The notes under the pieces: generated by a model
The model's database searches: none
What the model saw: the letters and a program-made list of their open reading frames with translations, nothing else
Told to the model about the DNA's origin: nothing
Source: an uncultured Porphyromonadaceae bacterium
GTDB lineage: Bacteria; Bacteroidota; Bacteroidia; Bacteroidales; Coprobacteraceae
Reading direction: 5' to 3'
Assembly: GCA_900545915.1 (NCBI GenBank)
Contig: URAV01000002.1
Coordinates: 65,019 to 129,018 of the forward strand
DNA: 64,000 nt
Shown: positions 32,501 through 41,447 of the stretch, in pieces
Layout: each line of letters opens with the position of its first letter
How positions within the stretch are numbered: the stretch's first letter is position 1
Position numbers and translations under genes: made by a program

Positions 32501-34759
32501 ATGAGAAACATCCAGAATTTTTTATTTGGTGCGTTAGCCTTGTTGGTTTCCTGTAGTACGCCAGATGTTACAGAAAAAACTCCGGTAGATTATGTAAACC
32601 CTTACATGGGAAATATCAGCCATTTGCTGGTTCCGACATTCCCTACTATTCATCTTCCGAATTCTATGTTGAGGGTTTATCCTGAACGACCTGATTACAC
32701 AGCCGACCAAATTAAAGGGTTGCCTTTGATTGTAACCAGCCATCGTGGAAGTAGTGCGTTTAATCTAAGCCCTTATCAGGGTAGTGAAGAAACTCTACGA
32801 CCTGTCGTGAATTATACTTATGATAATGAAGTTATAAAGCCTTATTATTATAGAGTATATCTTGATGAGCAAAATACAGATGTAAAGTATGCTCCGAGTC
32901 GTCAGTCGGCTCAATATGAGATTTCGTATGAAAAAGACGCTCCGGTTTATTTAATTTTGAATAGCAAAAATGGAGCGATGCAAGTAAACGATAACACGGT
33001 AAGCGGGTATCAACAACTCGAGAATAATACTCGGGTCTATCTTTATCTCGAAACAGAAAATAAACCCGAAAAGACCGGTGTGTTGCAAGATAACAAGTTA
33101 AATACCGAATTGGACACGATTAGCGGGAATAATGCATGTGTAGCATTATATTTCGGAGATAAAGCCCAAGTTCAGAAAATACGTTACGGTATTTCTTTTA
33201 TCAGCGAAGAACAAGCTAAAAGCAATATGGAACGTGAGCAAAAATCCTATGATGTAAATGCTTTGGCAGAAGTCGGTAAGAAAGTCTGGAATGAAGCTTT
33301 AGGTAAAATAGAAGTTCAGAGTCCTGATGAAGATGAAAAGACTATATTCTATACCTCTTTATATCGGTGTTATGAGCGTCCTGTCAATATCAGTGAAGAT
33401 GGAAGATATTTCAGTGCATTTGATGGTAAGATACATGAAGATGGAGGAAATGCATTTTATACGGACGATTGGATTTGGGATACATACCGGGCGACACATC
33501 CTTTGCGTGTATTGATAGACACGTTGACCGAGACGAATGTGATTCGGTCTTATATATTAATGGCAGAGCAGATGGGAGATATGTGGATGCCTACTTTCCC
33601 TGAAATCACTGGCGATTCTCGTCGGATGAACTCGAATCATGCCGTTGCGACAGTTGCGGATGCATACGCTAAAGGATTGAGGGGTTTTGATTTGGAAAAA
33701 GCTTATTTGGTATGTAAAAAAGGAATAGAAGAAAAAACTTTAGCTCCGTGGAGCGGAAAACCTGCAGGTTGGTTAGATGATTTTTATAAAAAGAACGGTT
33801 ATATTCCGGCTTTAGCACCGGGAGAAAAGGAAACAGTTCCTGAAGTTCATCATTTTGAGAAGCGGCAGCCTATAGCGGTTACTTTAGGTACGAGTTATGA
33901 TCAGTGGTGTCTTTCTCAGATTGCCGAAAATTTAGGTAAGAAAGATGATGCAGAACATTATTTAAAGTGCTCGTATAATTATCGAAATGTGTATAACCCT
34001 GAGACTCAATTCTTTCATCCGAAAGATAAGAATGGTAAATTTATAGAACCGTTTGATTATCGTTTTTCAGGAGGACAAGGTGCTCGCGAATATTATGGTG
34101 AAAATAATGCTTGGGTATATCGTTGGGATGTACCTCATAATGTCGGAGATCTGATCGCTATAATGGGAGGAGCTGATCGTTTTATAGAAAATTTGAACCA
34201 AACTTTCCGTGAACCATTGGGACGGGGAAAATATTCTTTCTATGCACAGTTACCGGATCATACGGGTAATGTAGGACAATTTTCTATGGCGAATGAACCC
34301 AGTCTCCATATTCCGTATCTATATAATTATGCGGGACAACCTTGGATGACGCAGAAACGTATCCGTACGTTATTGAAAGAGTGGTTTCGTAACGATCTTA
34401 TGGGAGTTCCGGGAGATGAAGACGGGGGCGGTATGTCTGCTTTTGTAGCATTCAGTTCGATGGGTTTTTATCCGGTAACTCCGGGTAGTCCGACTTATAA
34501 TATCGGTAGTCCGATATTTCCGTACGTGAAGATGACTTTAAGCAATGGGAAAACATTCGAAGTTATTGCTGAAAATTGTAGCGATGAAAATAAATATATT
34601 CAGAGTGCGACTTTAAACGGAAAAGAATTGAATCAGCCTTGGTTTAATCACAGTGATATTGCGAATGGAGGAAAATTGGTGTTGAAAATGGGTGATAAAG
34701 CGAATAAAGCATGGGGGAGTGATTTGAAAAATGTCCCTCCATCGGCTAAACCTCTTTAA
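32501..34759 (+). CDS. GH92 family alpha-mannosidase-like lipoprotein
   Basis: A 752-residue glycosidase of the GH92 family with a lipoprotein signal (FLFGALALLVSC), so it is membrane anchored. Family hallmarks: VDYVNPYMGN at the N-terminus, YTDDWIWDTYRATHPL, GTSYDQWCLSQIAENLG, YRWDVPHN, and the C-terminal GVPGDEDGGGMSAFVAFSSMGFYPVTPGSPTYNIGSPIF. GH92 enzymes are calcium-dependent exo-alpha-mannosidases that trim N-glycans or yeast mannan; the sequence does not fix the linkage. The N-terminal beta-domain here is somewhat diverged (IHLPNSMLRVYPERPDY). It is divergent from the Kelch/SARP regulator, its probable controller. Confidence 0.93.
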   Translation: MRNIQNFLFGALALLVSCSTPDVTEKTPVDYVNPYMGNISHLLVPTFPTIHLPNSMLRVYPERPDYTADQIKGLPLIVTSHRGSSAFNLSPYQGSEETLRPVVNYTYDNEVIKPYYYRVYLDEQNTDVKYAPSRQSAQYEISYEKDAPVYLILNSKNGAMQVNDNTVSGYQQLENNTRVYLYLETENKPEKTGVLQDNKLNTELDTISGNNACVALYFGDKAQVQKIRYGISFISEEQAKSNMEREQKSYDVNALAEVGKKVWNEALGKIEVQSPDEDEKTIFYTSLYRCYERPVNISEDGRYFSAFDGKIHEDGGNAFYTDDWIWDTYRATHPLRVLIDTLTETNVIRSYILMAEQMGDMWMPTFPEITGDSRRMNSNHAVATVADAYAKGLRGFDLEKAYLVCKKGIEEKTLAPWSGKPAGWLDDFYKKNGYIPALAPGEKETVPEVHHFEKRQPIAVTLGTSYDQWCLSQIAENLGKKDDAEHYLKCSYNYRNVYNPETQFFHPKDKNGKFIEPFDYRFSGGQGAREYYGENNAWVYRWDVPHNVGDLIAIMGGADRFIENLNQTFREPLGRGKYSFYAQLPDHTGNVGQFSMANEPSLHIPYLYNYAGQPWMTQKRIRTLLKEWFRNDLMGVPGDEDGGGMSAFVAFSSMGFYPVTPGSPTYNIGSPIFPYVKMTLSNGKTFEVIAENCSDENKYIQSATLNGKELNQPWFNHSDIANGGKLVLKMGDKANKAWGSDLKNVPPSAKPL

Positions 34760-34783
34760 ACATTTGTTTGATATATACAATTT

Positions 34784-34819
34784 AGAAAGCCTCAGAGAAA
34801 ATTTTTTCTGGGGCTTTCT
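34784..34819 (+). terminator. Terminator of the GH92 gene
   Basis: AGAAAGCCTCAGA and TCTGGGGCTTTCT form a 13-base stem with one G-U pair, followed by TGTTGTTTTTC. Confidence 0.8.
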
Positions 34820-34849
34820 TGTTGTTTTTCGGGTGATGAATGTACTAAT

Positions 34850-34896
34850 GATAAAGAGCGATTGTTGTCTGTCGAATTCAACAATCGCTCTTTATC
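34850..34896 (+). terminator. Second terminator after GH92
   Basis: A perfect 18-base stem (GATAAAGAGCGATTGTTG and its complement, 11-base loop) followed by GTTTTTTTAA. It doubles the stop signal between convergent genes. Confidence 0.85.
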
Positions 34897-34972
34897 GTTT
34901 TTTTAATCTATTTAAAATTCTGCCCGACTGGATAGTAGATATTCTATAAACAGGTTCTTATGCTTAGAATGA

Positions 34973-36949
34973 TTATTTCCGGTATTTTATTTTAGTCTTT
35001 CCATCCCAATGATCTGTGCGGAACGGAGAAGCCGGTAATCCTTCTGAATTATATAGGTTGCAACCTTCCGGATTATCAGACCATGCATATCGTACGGCGA
35101 TGGGTATTTTTACAGAAGGATTGGATACGATTACTGTATTCCCGTTTATTACGGCATCGGCCCATACGAATTTTTTATCAGCTCCGGCAATGGCAAATTG
35201 TTTAAGTTTTCCGTTTCGGGCGGTTAATCCGTTCCCTATATTTTCAAAAAAAAGTATGATTTTATCGTCTTTGATCTTCATATTTTTATAAGTCGGTCCT
35301 GAGGCAACTATTCCCTTTTCTCCGTATGCTGTTTTTCTTGCGGCTAAGGCTAAACGTTTTCCCACATCTTCTTTATTTACCGGATGTATGTCATCTGCTT
35401 CTCCGAGATCTATGATTACCGACATCGCAGTTTTAGGTAGTTGTAGAGTCATAGATTGAGCTTCTCGTAGTTCTGCCCAATCAGATTCTTGAGGTTGGGT
35501 ATCTGCTTTTTTAAAATTAGCCAATTGAACAAATAAGAATGGAAATTCTCTGCCCCATTGCTTTCTCCAGTCTTTGATCATTGCCGGGAATAACTCTCTG
35601 TATTCATAAGCTTGATCTGTATTACTTTCTCCTTGATACCAAATGACTCCTTTAAAAGCGTAAGGTTTTAATGGCGAGATCATACCGTTGTAGAGAGCAG
35701 TAGGCATATTGTAAGGATTATATTCACCCGGTCGTCCTCCGATTTTTACGCTTCGTTTGAATTTCCATGCACCGTCAATGTTTATGCTATTTTTATTTCC
35801 GTTCCAATTATATTTTCGGGGTTGATCGAGAAGTCCGCCTCTTCCTCGATTATTTATGATACGGACGGCGATAATATTTTTTCCGGCTTTTACTAATGAT
35901 GCAGGAACTTTATATCGTCTGATTCCTATTTTTTGTTGTCCTATTAACTGTCCGTTAAAATAAGTATAGTCAATGTCGTCTACACCGCCCAAATCGAGAA
36001 TTCCGTCCTTACCGGCGGCATCTTGAGGTAATAGTATTTCTTTTCTATACCAGAAAGCGCCTTGGTTATTCGGAGATGCATATCCGTGGTTGTCCCATAA
36101 GTCGGCCTGAGGCATTGTTTCCCAATTGCTGTCATCAAAATCATAGGCAGCCCATATAGCATGTCCGTTTTGATATCCTTTATCTTCTCGTTCTACTTGT
36201 AAATCCCATTTCTCTCCGTTTTGTCTGGCTTGTTCAAATTTTTTTTCAAGTTCTTCCGGAGTTTTGAGAATAAAAATATCATTATTATAACGGGACATGT
36301 TTTTCAATCCTTCTTCACTTGTCCATGCTTCGGCTTTAGTTCCACCCCAGTTCGAGCTGATCAATCCTATGGGAATTTGATATTTTTCATACAGTTCTTT
36401 GGCAAAAAAGTATGCAACGGAACTGAAATTAATAGTATTTTGAGGATGTACGGATTTCCATCCGTATGTTTTGCAGTCATCTTGTTCTGACACGGCATAT
36501 TTTTTTTCGATCATTATTTGGCGTATTCGGTCATTTTGAGCATTTGCAATTTCATCTGCATATTTGATTTTGGCTCGTGGATTCGTGAATTGGTACGCCA
36601 TATTGGACTGACCGGAACATATCCACACATCACCGATCAATATATCTTTAATATAGATATTGCTCCCATCACCTTTAATATTCATATCGTATGGACCTCC
36701 GGCTTTGAGCGGCTTTAATCGTATAATCCATTTACCATCGTTTCCTGTTTTGGTTTTGTAAATTTTATTGTTGAATTTCAACTCTATTTCCGAATTTTTT
36801 GTAGCCCATCCCCATACGGGTATTTTTGTATCGCGTTGCAATATCATGTGGTCTCCTATTAATCCGGGTAATTTTATTGCTGCATTTGCATTTTTGTATC
36901 CTGCAAGCAGACATAAGAGTAAAAATACGCTGATAAATTTTTTGTTCAT
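34973..36949 (-). CDS. Sialate O-acetylesterase-like SGNH protein
   Basis: A secreted 658-residue protein (signal peptide ending NANAAIK). It shows the sialate 9-O-acetylesterase pattern: LPGLIGDHMILQRD..VPVWGWA-type start, WICSGQSNMAYQF carrying the Ser, KGVIWYQGESNTDQAYEYRELFPAMIKDWR, and DDIHPVNKEDVGKRLAL with the Asp-x-x-His pair. A beta-sandwich insertion (about 250-400, WYRKEILLP..DDIDYTYFNGQLIG) is usual in Bacteroidetes members. The enzyme removes acetyl esters from sugars such as sialic acid, and broader acetyl esterase activity is likely. It is in the middle of the glycosidase genes but on the opposite strand. Confidence 0.9.
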   Translation of the reverse strand: MNKKFISVFLLLCLLAGYKNANAAIKLPGLIGDHMILQRDTKIPVWGWATKNSEIELKFNNKIYKTKTGNDGKWIIRLKPLKAGGPYDMNIKGDGSNIYIKDILIGDVWICSGQSNMAYQFTNPRAKIKYADEIANAQNDRIRQIMIEKKYAVSEQDDCKTYGWKSVHPQNTINFSSVAYFFAKELYEKYQIPIGLISSNWGGTKAEAWTSEEGLKNMSRYNNDIFILKTPEELEKKFEQARQNGEKWDLQVEREDKGYQNGHAIWAAYDFDDSNWETMPQADLWDNHGYASPNNQGAFWYRKEILLPQDAAGKDGILDLGGVDDIDYTYFNGQLIGQQKIGIRRYKVPASLVKAGKNIIAVRIINNRGRGGLLDQPRKYNWNGNKNSINIDGAWKFKRSVKIGGRPGEYNPYNMPTALYNGMISPLKPYAFKGVIWYQGESNTDQAYEYRELFPAMIKDWRKQWGREFPFLFVQLANFKKADTQPQESDWAELREAQSMTLQLPKTAMSVIIDLGEADDIHPVNKEDVGKRLALAARKTAYGEKGIVASGPTYKNMKIKDDKIILFFENIGNGLTARNGKLKQFAIAGADKKFVWADAVINGNTVIVSNPSVKIPIAVRYAWSDNPEGCNLYNSEGLPASPFRTDHWDGKTKIKYRK

Positions 36950-37293
36950 AGCAATATAATGTTTAGTTGATTTTGTAAAATTCGATAATGCAAATAAAAA
37001 ATCAGGCTCTTAATAAAAGTGCGAATATGGACTTAATAAGTGAAATTTTTGAAAATATCATTATTTAAGCAACTTTTGAGCAGCAGAAAAAAATGTAGAT
37101 ATAAAAATATTTAGGTATAGTGTTCGTTAGTAACATACAGGAGTCTTGGAATTATTTTTATGATTCCTGATCTGTGAACATTTTCTGAAAGGGCGTCTGC
37201 CGAGAAGATATATAAAAGAGAATACTTCCTATTTAATTGAAATTAATGTCTTGGGTTAATTCTGAATTAAGAAGTTTTTTAAGGTATCCCATT
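36950..37293 (+). other. Intergenic stretch between divergent SGNH and esterase genes
   Basis: AT-rich, with a faint repeat end (TCAGGCTCTTAAT near 37003-37015). No gene is supported; the upstream extension of the esterase frame to 37237 does not look like a signal peptide. Confidence 0.4.
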
Positions 37294-37301
37294 TATTTTT
37301 G
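37294..37301 (+). promoter_or_regulatory. -7 element of the esterase gene
   Basis: TATTTTTG fits TAnnTTTG and is 20 bases before ATG 37321. If used, it excludes the upstream start at 37237. Confidence 0.5.
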
Positions 37302-37320
37302 TATCATAATTCAACACAAC

Positions 37321-38307
37321 ATGAAAAACAGAGTATTGATAGCATCCGTATTGTTCTTATCTGTTATCGGGATAAACAGAGCATTGGCACAAAAATATGA
37401 AAATAACCGTTATGGATTGGCTTTGGAAAAAAAGGAAGGCGGTTATGTTTTGAAAGATGCCAAAACGATAAAACGTTTAGAAGTATTCGATATCGATAAA
37501 GCTCCGGCCGATATGTTCATACCTTATAAACATAAAATGCGGAAACTTAAATCTGAGGATTTTAATCAGTGTACGACTCTCCATTATGTATTTAAAGAAT
37601 ATCCTAATCACAAATTGGTAATAGAAGTCGATTTACCAAAGAATAATAAGGATAAGAAAATACCGTATATGGTATGGATTCATGGAGGAGGATGGCATGG
37701 TGGAGATTGTATGGGACATAAAGGAATTTCTACTTATCTGGCATCTCACGGTATTGCAGGCATTCGGGTTTCATATTCTTTCCCATCTGACGGTTCAGAT
37801 TTTAATGCTTCTTATCAGGATTTGAAAGATGCGTTGAAGTTTATCCATAAACATGCTAAGGAGTGGAATCTCGATGAGAAGAACTTCGGTTTCGGGGGAC
37901 ATTCTGCAGGTGGACATCTTTCTTCTTATATGGCCATGACGACTAAAGGAACGAAATTTCTGGTTGCATTTAATGGAATATACGATATAGAACATGTCAA
38001 ACAGGGATTTGTACCGGGAAAAGATTTTACCTATTTCGGAACAACAGATGCACAACGAGCAGAAGCTTCTCCGGTTAATAAAGTGCCGAAGAAACCACCG
38101 TATGTGATACTTACATATAGCGGGGGCGATTATTTGGTAGATCAGGACCAGATGCTTCGTTTTGAAAAAGCGCTAAAGGCGCGTAATGCTCGAGTAGAAA
38201 CTCATTATAAAAATTATTATTCACATGCAGGATTTATAGGAGGATCTGATATTTATGAAGATATGATGATTCATGTGCTGAAAAAAGCACAGGAGATTTT
38301 ACAGTAG
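37321..38307 (+). CDS. Secreted alpha/beta hydrolase, carbohydrate esterase-like
   Basis: A 328-residue protein with a signal peptide (MKNRVLIASVLFLSVIGIN.. ending ALAQK). The alpha/beta hydrolase features are the oxyanion loop WIHGGGWHGGD, the elbow FGGHSAGGHLSS with Ser195, and the terminal SHAGFIGG with His302. This is the pattern of HSL-like or feruloyl/acetyl xylan esterase-like enzymes. It may remove ester groups from a plant or host glycan so the neighbouring glycosidases can act. The first 28 residues of the longer frame from 37237 are rejected because the promoter motif lies inside them. It begins a run of seven plus-strand genes. Confidence 0.88.
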   Translation: MKNRVLIASVLFLSVIGINRALAQKYENNRYGLALEKKEGGYVLKDAKTIKRLEVFDIDKAPADMFIPYKHKMRKLKSEDFNQCTTLHYVFKEYPNHKLVIEVDLPKNNKDKKIPYMVWIHGGGWHGGDCMGHKGISTYLASHGIAGIRVSYSFPSDGSDFNASYQDLKDALKFIHKHAKEWNLDEKNFGFGGHSAGGHLSSYMAMTTKGTKFLVAFNGIYDIEHVKQGFVPGKDFTYFGTTDAQRAEASPVNKVPKKPPYVILTYSGGDYLVDQDQMLRFEKALKARNARVETHYKNYYSHAGFIGGSDIYEDMMIHVLKKAQEILQ

Positions 38308-38364
38308 GAGAAAAAGAGAGAATAAAAATGGAACATGGAATAACATATAAAAGAGAGAAACATT

Positions 38365-41265
38365 ATGAACAAACGATTATCTTCTTATTTTGCTGCCGGG
38401 TTGATGGCCTGTTTGGTAGGCTTTTCGATGAATAAAGCAGAGGCGCAAGAAGTATTTTCCAATAACTGGTATGTCGGAAATACCGAAGCCGGTGAATGGA
38501 TACGTTACAAACAAGTCTATTTGGCTGAAGGAGACTACCGTTTCACAACCAGGGTTGCTGCACGTAGGGATAACTGTAAGTTACACCTTGAGTTGAATAA
38601 CGAAACTTTGGTAAGTGACGTTGAAGTACCTTCTACTCAAAACGGGGAGTTTACTTTGGTGCATTTAGGTCATAAACATTTGAAGAAAGGTTATTATGAC
38701 ATAAAGCTTGTTTTTGATACGGATGATATCAATTGTGATATGATTTTTATTCGTAAAAGCTCTGCAACATCAAATAATGTATTAGATGATGATATTCAAT
38801 ATAGTTTGAATTGGGATGATCCGATGCCTATTTTTGCAATTACTGCTACTAATTTTACCAGTGCGGCTTTGGCAAAGTGTGGGGATAAAGGCGATAACGG
38901 GAGCTGGACGGATAAAAATAATAACTATTTTACCGCCGAGCAGATGCTGAGATGGTATAAGCAGCAATTGTATACTTATACGCCGGAAAATACTGAGGAA
39001 GCAATGGACCAATTGGTTTCGGAGCTGGTTGAAGCGAAAGTGGAAGTAGCTTATATGCATGGACGAGGAGATCATGATCAGGTGCATAATGTCGATGACC
39101 GTCTTTATACAGGAGGTCCTGGAGCTTTCGGCCCGCGTCTGATCAAACGTTTTGTGGATGCCGTAAAGCGTTCGCCTTATGCCAAAGATCATTTAAAAAT
39201 GGCTTATTTTGTAGATAACGCTGTATTTCCTCGTGCTTACGATGATCCGAAGTATGGTAATACGACCGGGAAGACAATGGAATGGGGTGATCCTGATTTT
39301 CAGGAATACATCTGGAACTATATGTTTAAGCCTTGGTATGATGTTGTACCAAAAGAAATGTTGTATATACGCCCTTCTTCCGGAGCTGTACCCATTCAAT
39401 TGTGGACGGCCAATTTCTCGGAATACGACTACAATAAAAAGGATAATAAAATATTAGAGTTTTTAGAATATATCGAAGGTAAAATGGATGAAACTTTCGG
39501 ATTGAAGGTCGATTGGATTTTACCGGATAATTTCTGGAAAAGAGATCCGCGTACTGAAGAGAAAGCCGCAGGTATTCAGGGATGGTTTACTTGGGGAGCT
39601 AATATAACACCGACACCATGGGAGTTTAAGGGAAAGTATTATAGTTTTGCTTTTAATGGAGGACGTTTGCCCCTGAATAATGTATGGTATAACGATTGGG
39701 TATATGATAAAGACCCGATTCTTGAGACCGGAACTCCTGTTTTGGATAACAGTGGAAAGCCCAAGGATGATGCTCATTTTTCTTCATTGGCAAAAGATGG
39801 AAAAACTCCGGTTATTCGTGAAATTTTCGAGAATGGCAAAAAAGTCAAATCTGAGTGGATCGTATTGGAATCTTGGGTAGACTGGGCAGAGGGTTCAACG
39901 TGGTATCGGAGCGATCATCCGGAATATTTATATCCTAATCAGTATATATCTTTGGTTCGTGAGTTTGCCGATGAAGAATCTCAATGTGTGCTTCTTGAGG
40001 CGGAAGGCTGTGACGATTATTATGATAAAACTCCGGGAAATTCGGGCGGCGCTTATCGATATGAATGGCATCACGGTAAAGAATCCGATTTGGATATTTA
40101 TCGTCCTCTGCATAATATCTTAGATTTGTGCGAACAAGGAACTGCTTCTTGGCCGTCAACTGCGTACGTAACGAATTTTACAGCAGGATTTAATGATGTA
40201 TGGCAGAGTACATCGGTAGGAAATATTGTTTGTAAACCGATTCATGGAGGAGGTTCGTCCTTATCTTTTCTTCCTATTGATAAAAAGCCGAGTGGATCTT
40301 TGAAAAAATTAGCATTGGGAAAATATTATGCTTGGTCTATAACGGATGTAAGCGGAAATAATAAAGTTTATCGTACGGAATTGCAACCGGGGGCAGCTTG
40401 CAATCAGGCTTATGGCTGGGTAGATGTGACGAATGGTCAGCCGATGGCGGATCTTGATCTGAATATGCGTGAGGTTTGGGGTATCGATGCCGAAGGTGCT
40501 GTATATTATCGTAATTTGCATGGGGAAGTTCGTCTTGACGGAGGTACGAAGCAACAGACAAATTGGACGAAAGCGGGAGATGATAATATCCGGTTAAAGT
40601 CGATTACGGCCGATGATAAATTCGTATGGGGATTTACTACTGACGGGAAACTAGTTCGGATGTCTACTGAAAGTAAAAAAGGTTTTCTTGAAGTCGGAAA
40701 TCCATATAATCTGACTAAAATCGATGCCGGTGGCGGTGAAGTATGGGGTGTTAATGAAGACAAAGAAATTTATCGGATTAATTCTTCTGGAGCAGGAGAA
40801 TGGGAACGAGTTTTGACAAATGGTGTTATTCCGGACGATAAGGCAGAAAATGTCAGTGTCGGATATGAATATGTTTGGATACAAGGAGTACCTGTTACTA
40901 CCGGGCGATCGAAATCTTCTACATATTATCGGGCGATTTTGGATGGATTCCAAGGTAAAAGTGTTTATGCTTTGGCGGGCAGTTCTACGGGAACGGGTGT
41001 GGATATTACAAATGCAGAAACTAAAGTATCTGCTTTCCCGAATCCGTTTACAGATTTTGTTCGGGTAGATGTTTCTGCATTTATAGCAGAGCCTGCACAG
41101 GTTGCATTATATGATATGAAAGGTAATTTGGTTATGTCCAGAATGGAACAGTTGCAGGAGGGACAAAATCGTATTACATTGAATACTTCGAGTCTGAATA
41201 ATGGTGTCTATATTCTGAAAGTGATTTCAGAACACAGTAAAGCAATAATAAAGCTGGTAAAATAA
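38365..41265 (+). CDS. DUF5010-like protein with CBM6-like, tectonin and T9SS sorting domains
   Basis: A 966-residue exported protein. After the signal peptide (ending KAEAQEV) comes a CBM6-like beta-sandwich (about 28-135, EAGEWIRYKQVYLAEGDYRFTTRVAA), then a large region (about 140-580) like the DUF5010 domain, which has a TIM-barrel enzyme look (MPIFAITATNFTSAALAK, KMAYFVDNAVFPRAY, DWILPDNFW). A run of tectonin-type repeats follows (about 610-880, 'VWGIDAEGAVYYRN', 'VWGFTTDGKLVRM', 'VWGVNEDKEIYRI'), then a type A T9SS sorting domain (VSAFPNPFTDFVRVD.., NNGVYILKV). It probably binds and cuts a glycan on the cell surface. The enzyme activity is unknown. It follows the esterase gene by 57 bases. 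Confidence 0.78.
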   Translation: MNKRLSSYFAAGLMACLVGFSMNKAEAQEVFSNNWYVGNTEAGEWIRYKQVYLAEGDYRFTTRVAARRDNCKLHLELNNETLVSDVEVPSTQNGEFTLVHLGHKHLKKGYYDIKLVFDTDDINCDMIFIRKSSATSNNVLDDDIQYSLNWDDPMPIFAITATNFTSAALAKCGDKGDNGSWTDKNNNYFTAEQMLRWYKQQLYTYTPENTEEAMDQLVSELVEAKVEVAYMHGRGDHDQVHNVDDRLYTGGPGAFGPRLIKRFVDAVKRSPYAKDHLKMAYFVDNAVFPRAYDDPKYGNTTGKTMEWGDPDFQEYIWNYMFKPWYDVVPKEMLYIRPSSGAVPIQLWTANFSEYDYNKKDNKILEFLEYIEGKMDETFGLKVDWILPDNFWKRDPRTEEKAAGIQGWFTWGANITPTPWEFKGKYYSFAFNGGRLPLNNVWYNDWVYDKDPILETGTPVLDNSGKPKDDAHFSSLAKDGKTPVIREIFENGKKVKSEWIVLESWVDWAEGSTWYRSDHPEYLYPNQYISLVREFADEESQCVLLEAEGCDDYYDKTPGNSGGAYRYEWHHGKESDLDIYRPLHNILDLCEQGTASWPSTAYVTNFTAGFNDVWQSTSVGNIVCKPIHGGGSSLSFLPIDKKPSGSLKKLALGKYYAWSITDVSGNNKVYRTELQPGAACNQAYGWVDVTNGQPMADLDLNMREVWGIDAEGAVYYRNLHGEVRLDGGTKQQTNWTKAGDDNIRLKSITADDKFVWGFTTDGKLVRMSTESKKGFLEVGNPYNLTKIDAGGGEVWGVNEDKEIYRINSSGAGEWERVLTNGVIPDDKAENVSVGYEYVWIQGVPVTTGRSKSSTYYRAILDGFQGKSVYALAGSSTGTGVDITNAETKVSAFPNPFTDFVRVDVSAFIAEPAQVALYDMKGNLVMSRMEQLQEGQNRITLNTSSLNNGVYILKVISEHSKAIIKLVK

Positions 41266-41297
41266 AAGATTGTTTTAGGTTGATTTAGTTTGGTAAA

Positions 41298-41345
41298 AAA
41301 GAGAGAAAAGGCAAATGTTTTTGGGCATCTGCCTTTTCTCTCTTT
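41298..41345 (+). terminator. Terminator after the tectonin protein gene
   Basis: A perfect 16-base stem (AAAGAGAGAAAAGGCA and its complement) with a 16-base loop and T-rich end. The two genes around it are therefore probably separate units. Confidence 0.85.
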
Positions 41346-41447
41346 AATTAATATCCATTTTTAGTTGTCATTTAACCGTAAAGTAAGTCTTTGGTTAATT
41401 TGCTCGAACTATTTTTGAAATTAGAAAACTTTTATTTTGTAATACAC

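Noticed and set aside
34731..34949. Open frame of 72 codons after GH92
   Set aside because: It runs through two terminator stems in the GH92 3' region and matches nothing; it exists by chance.
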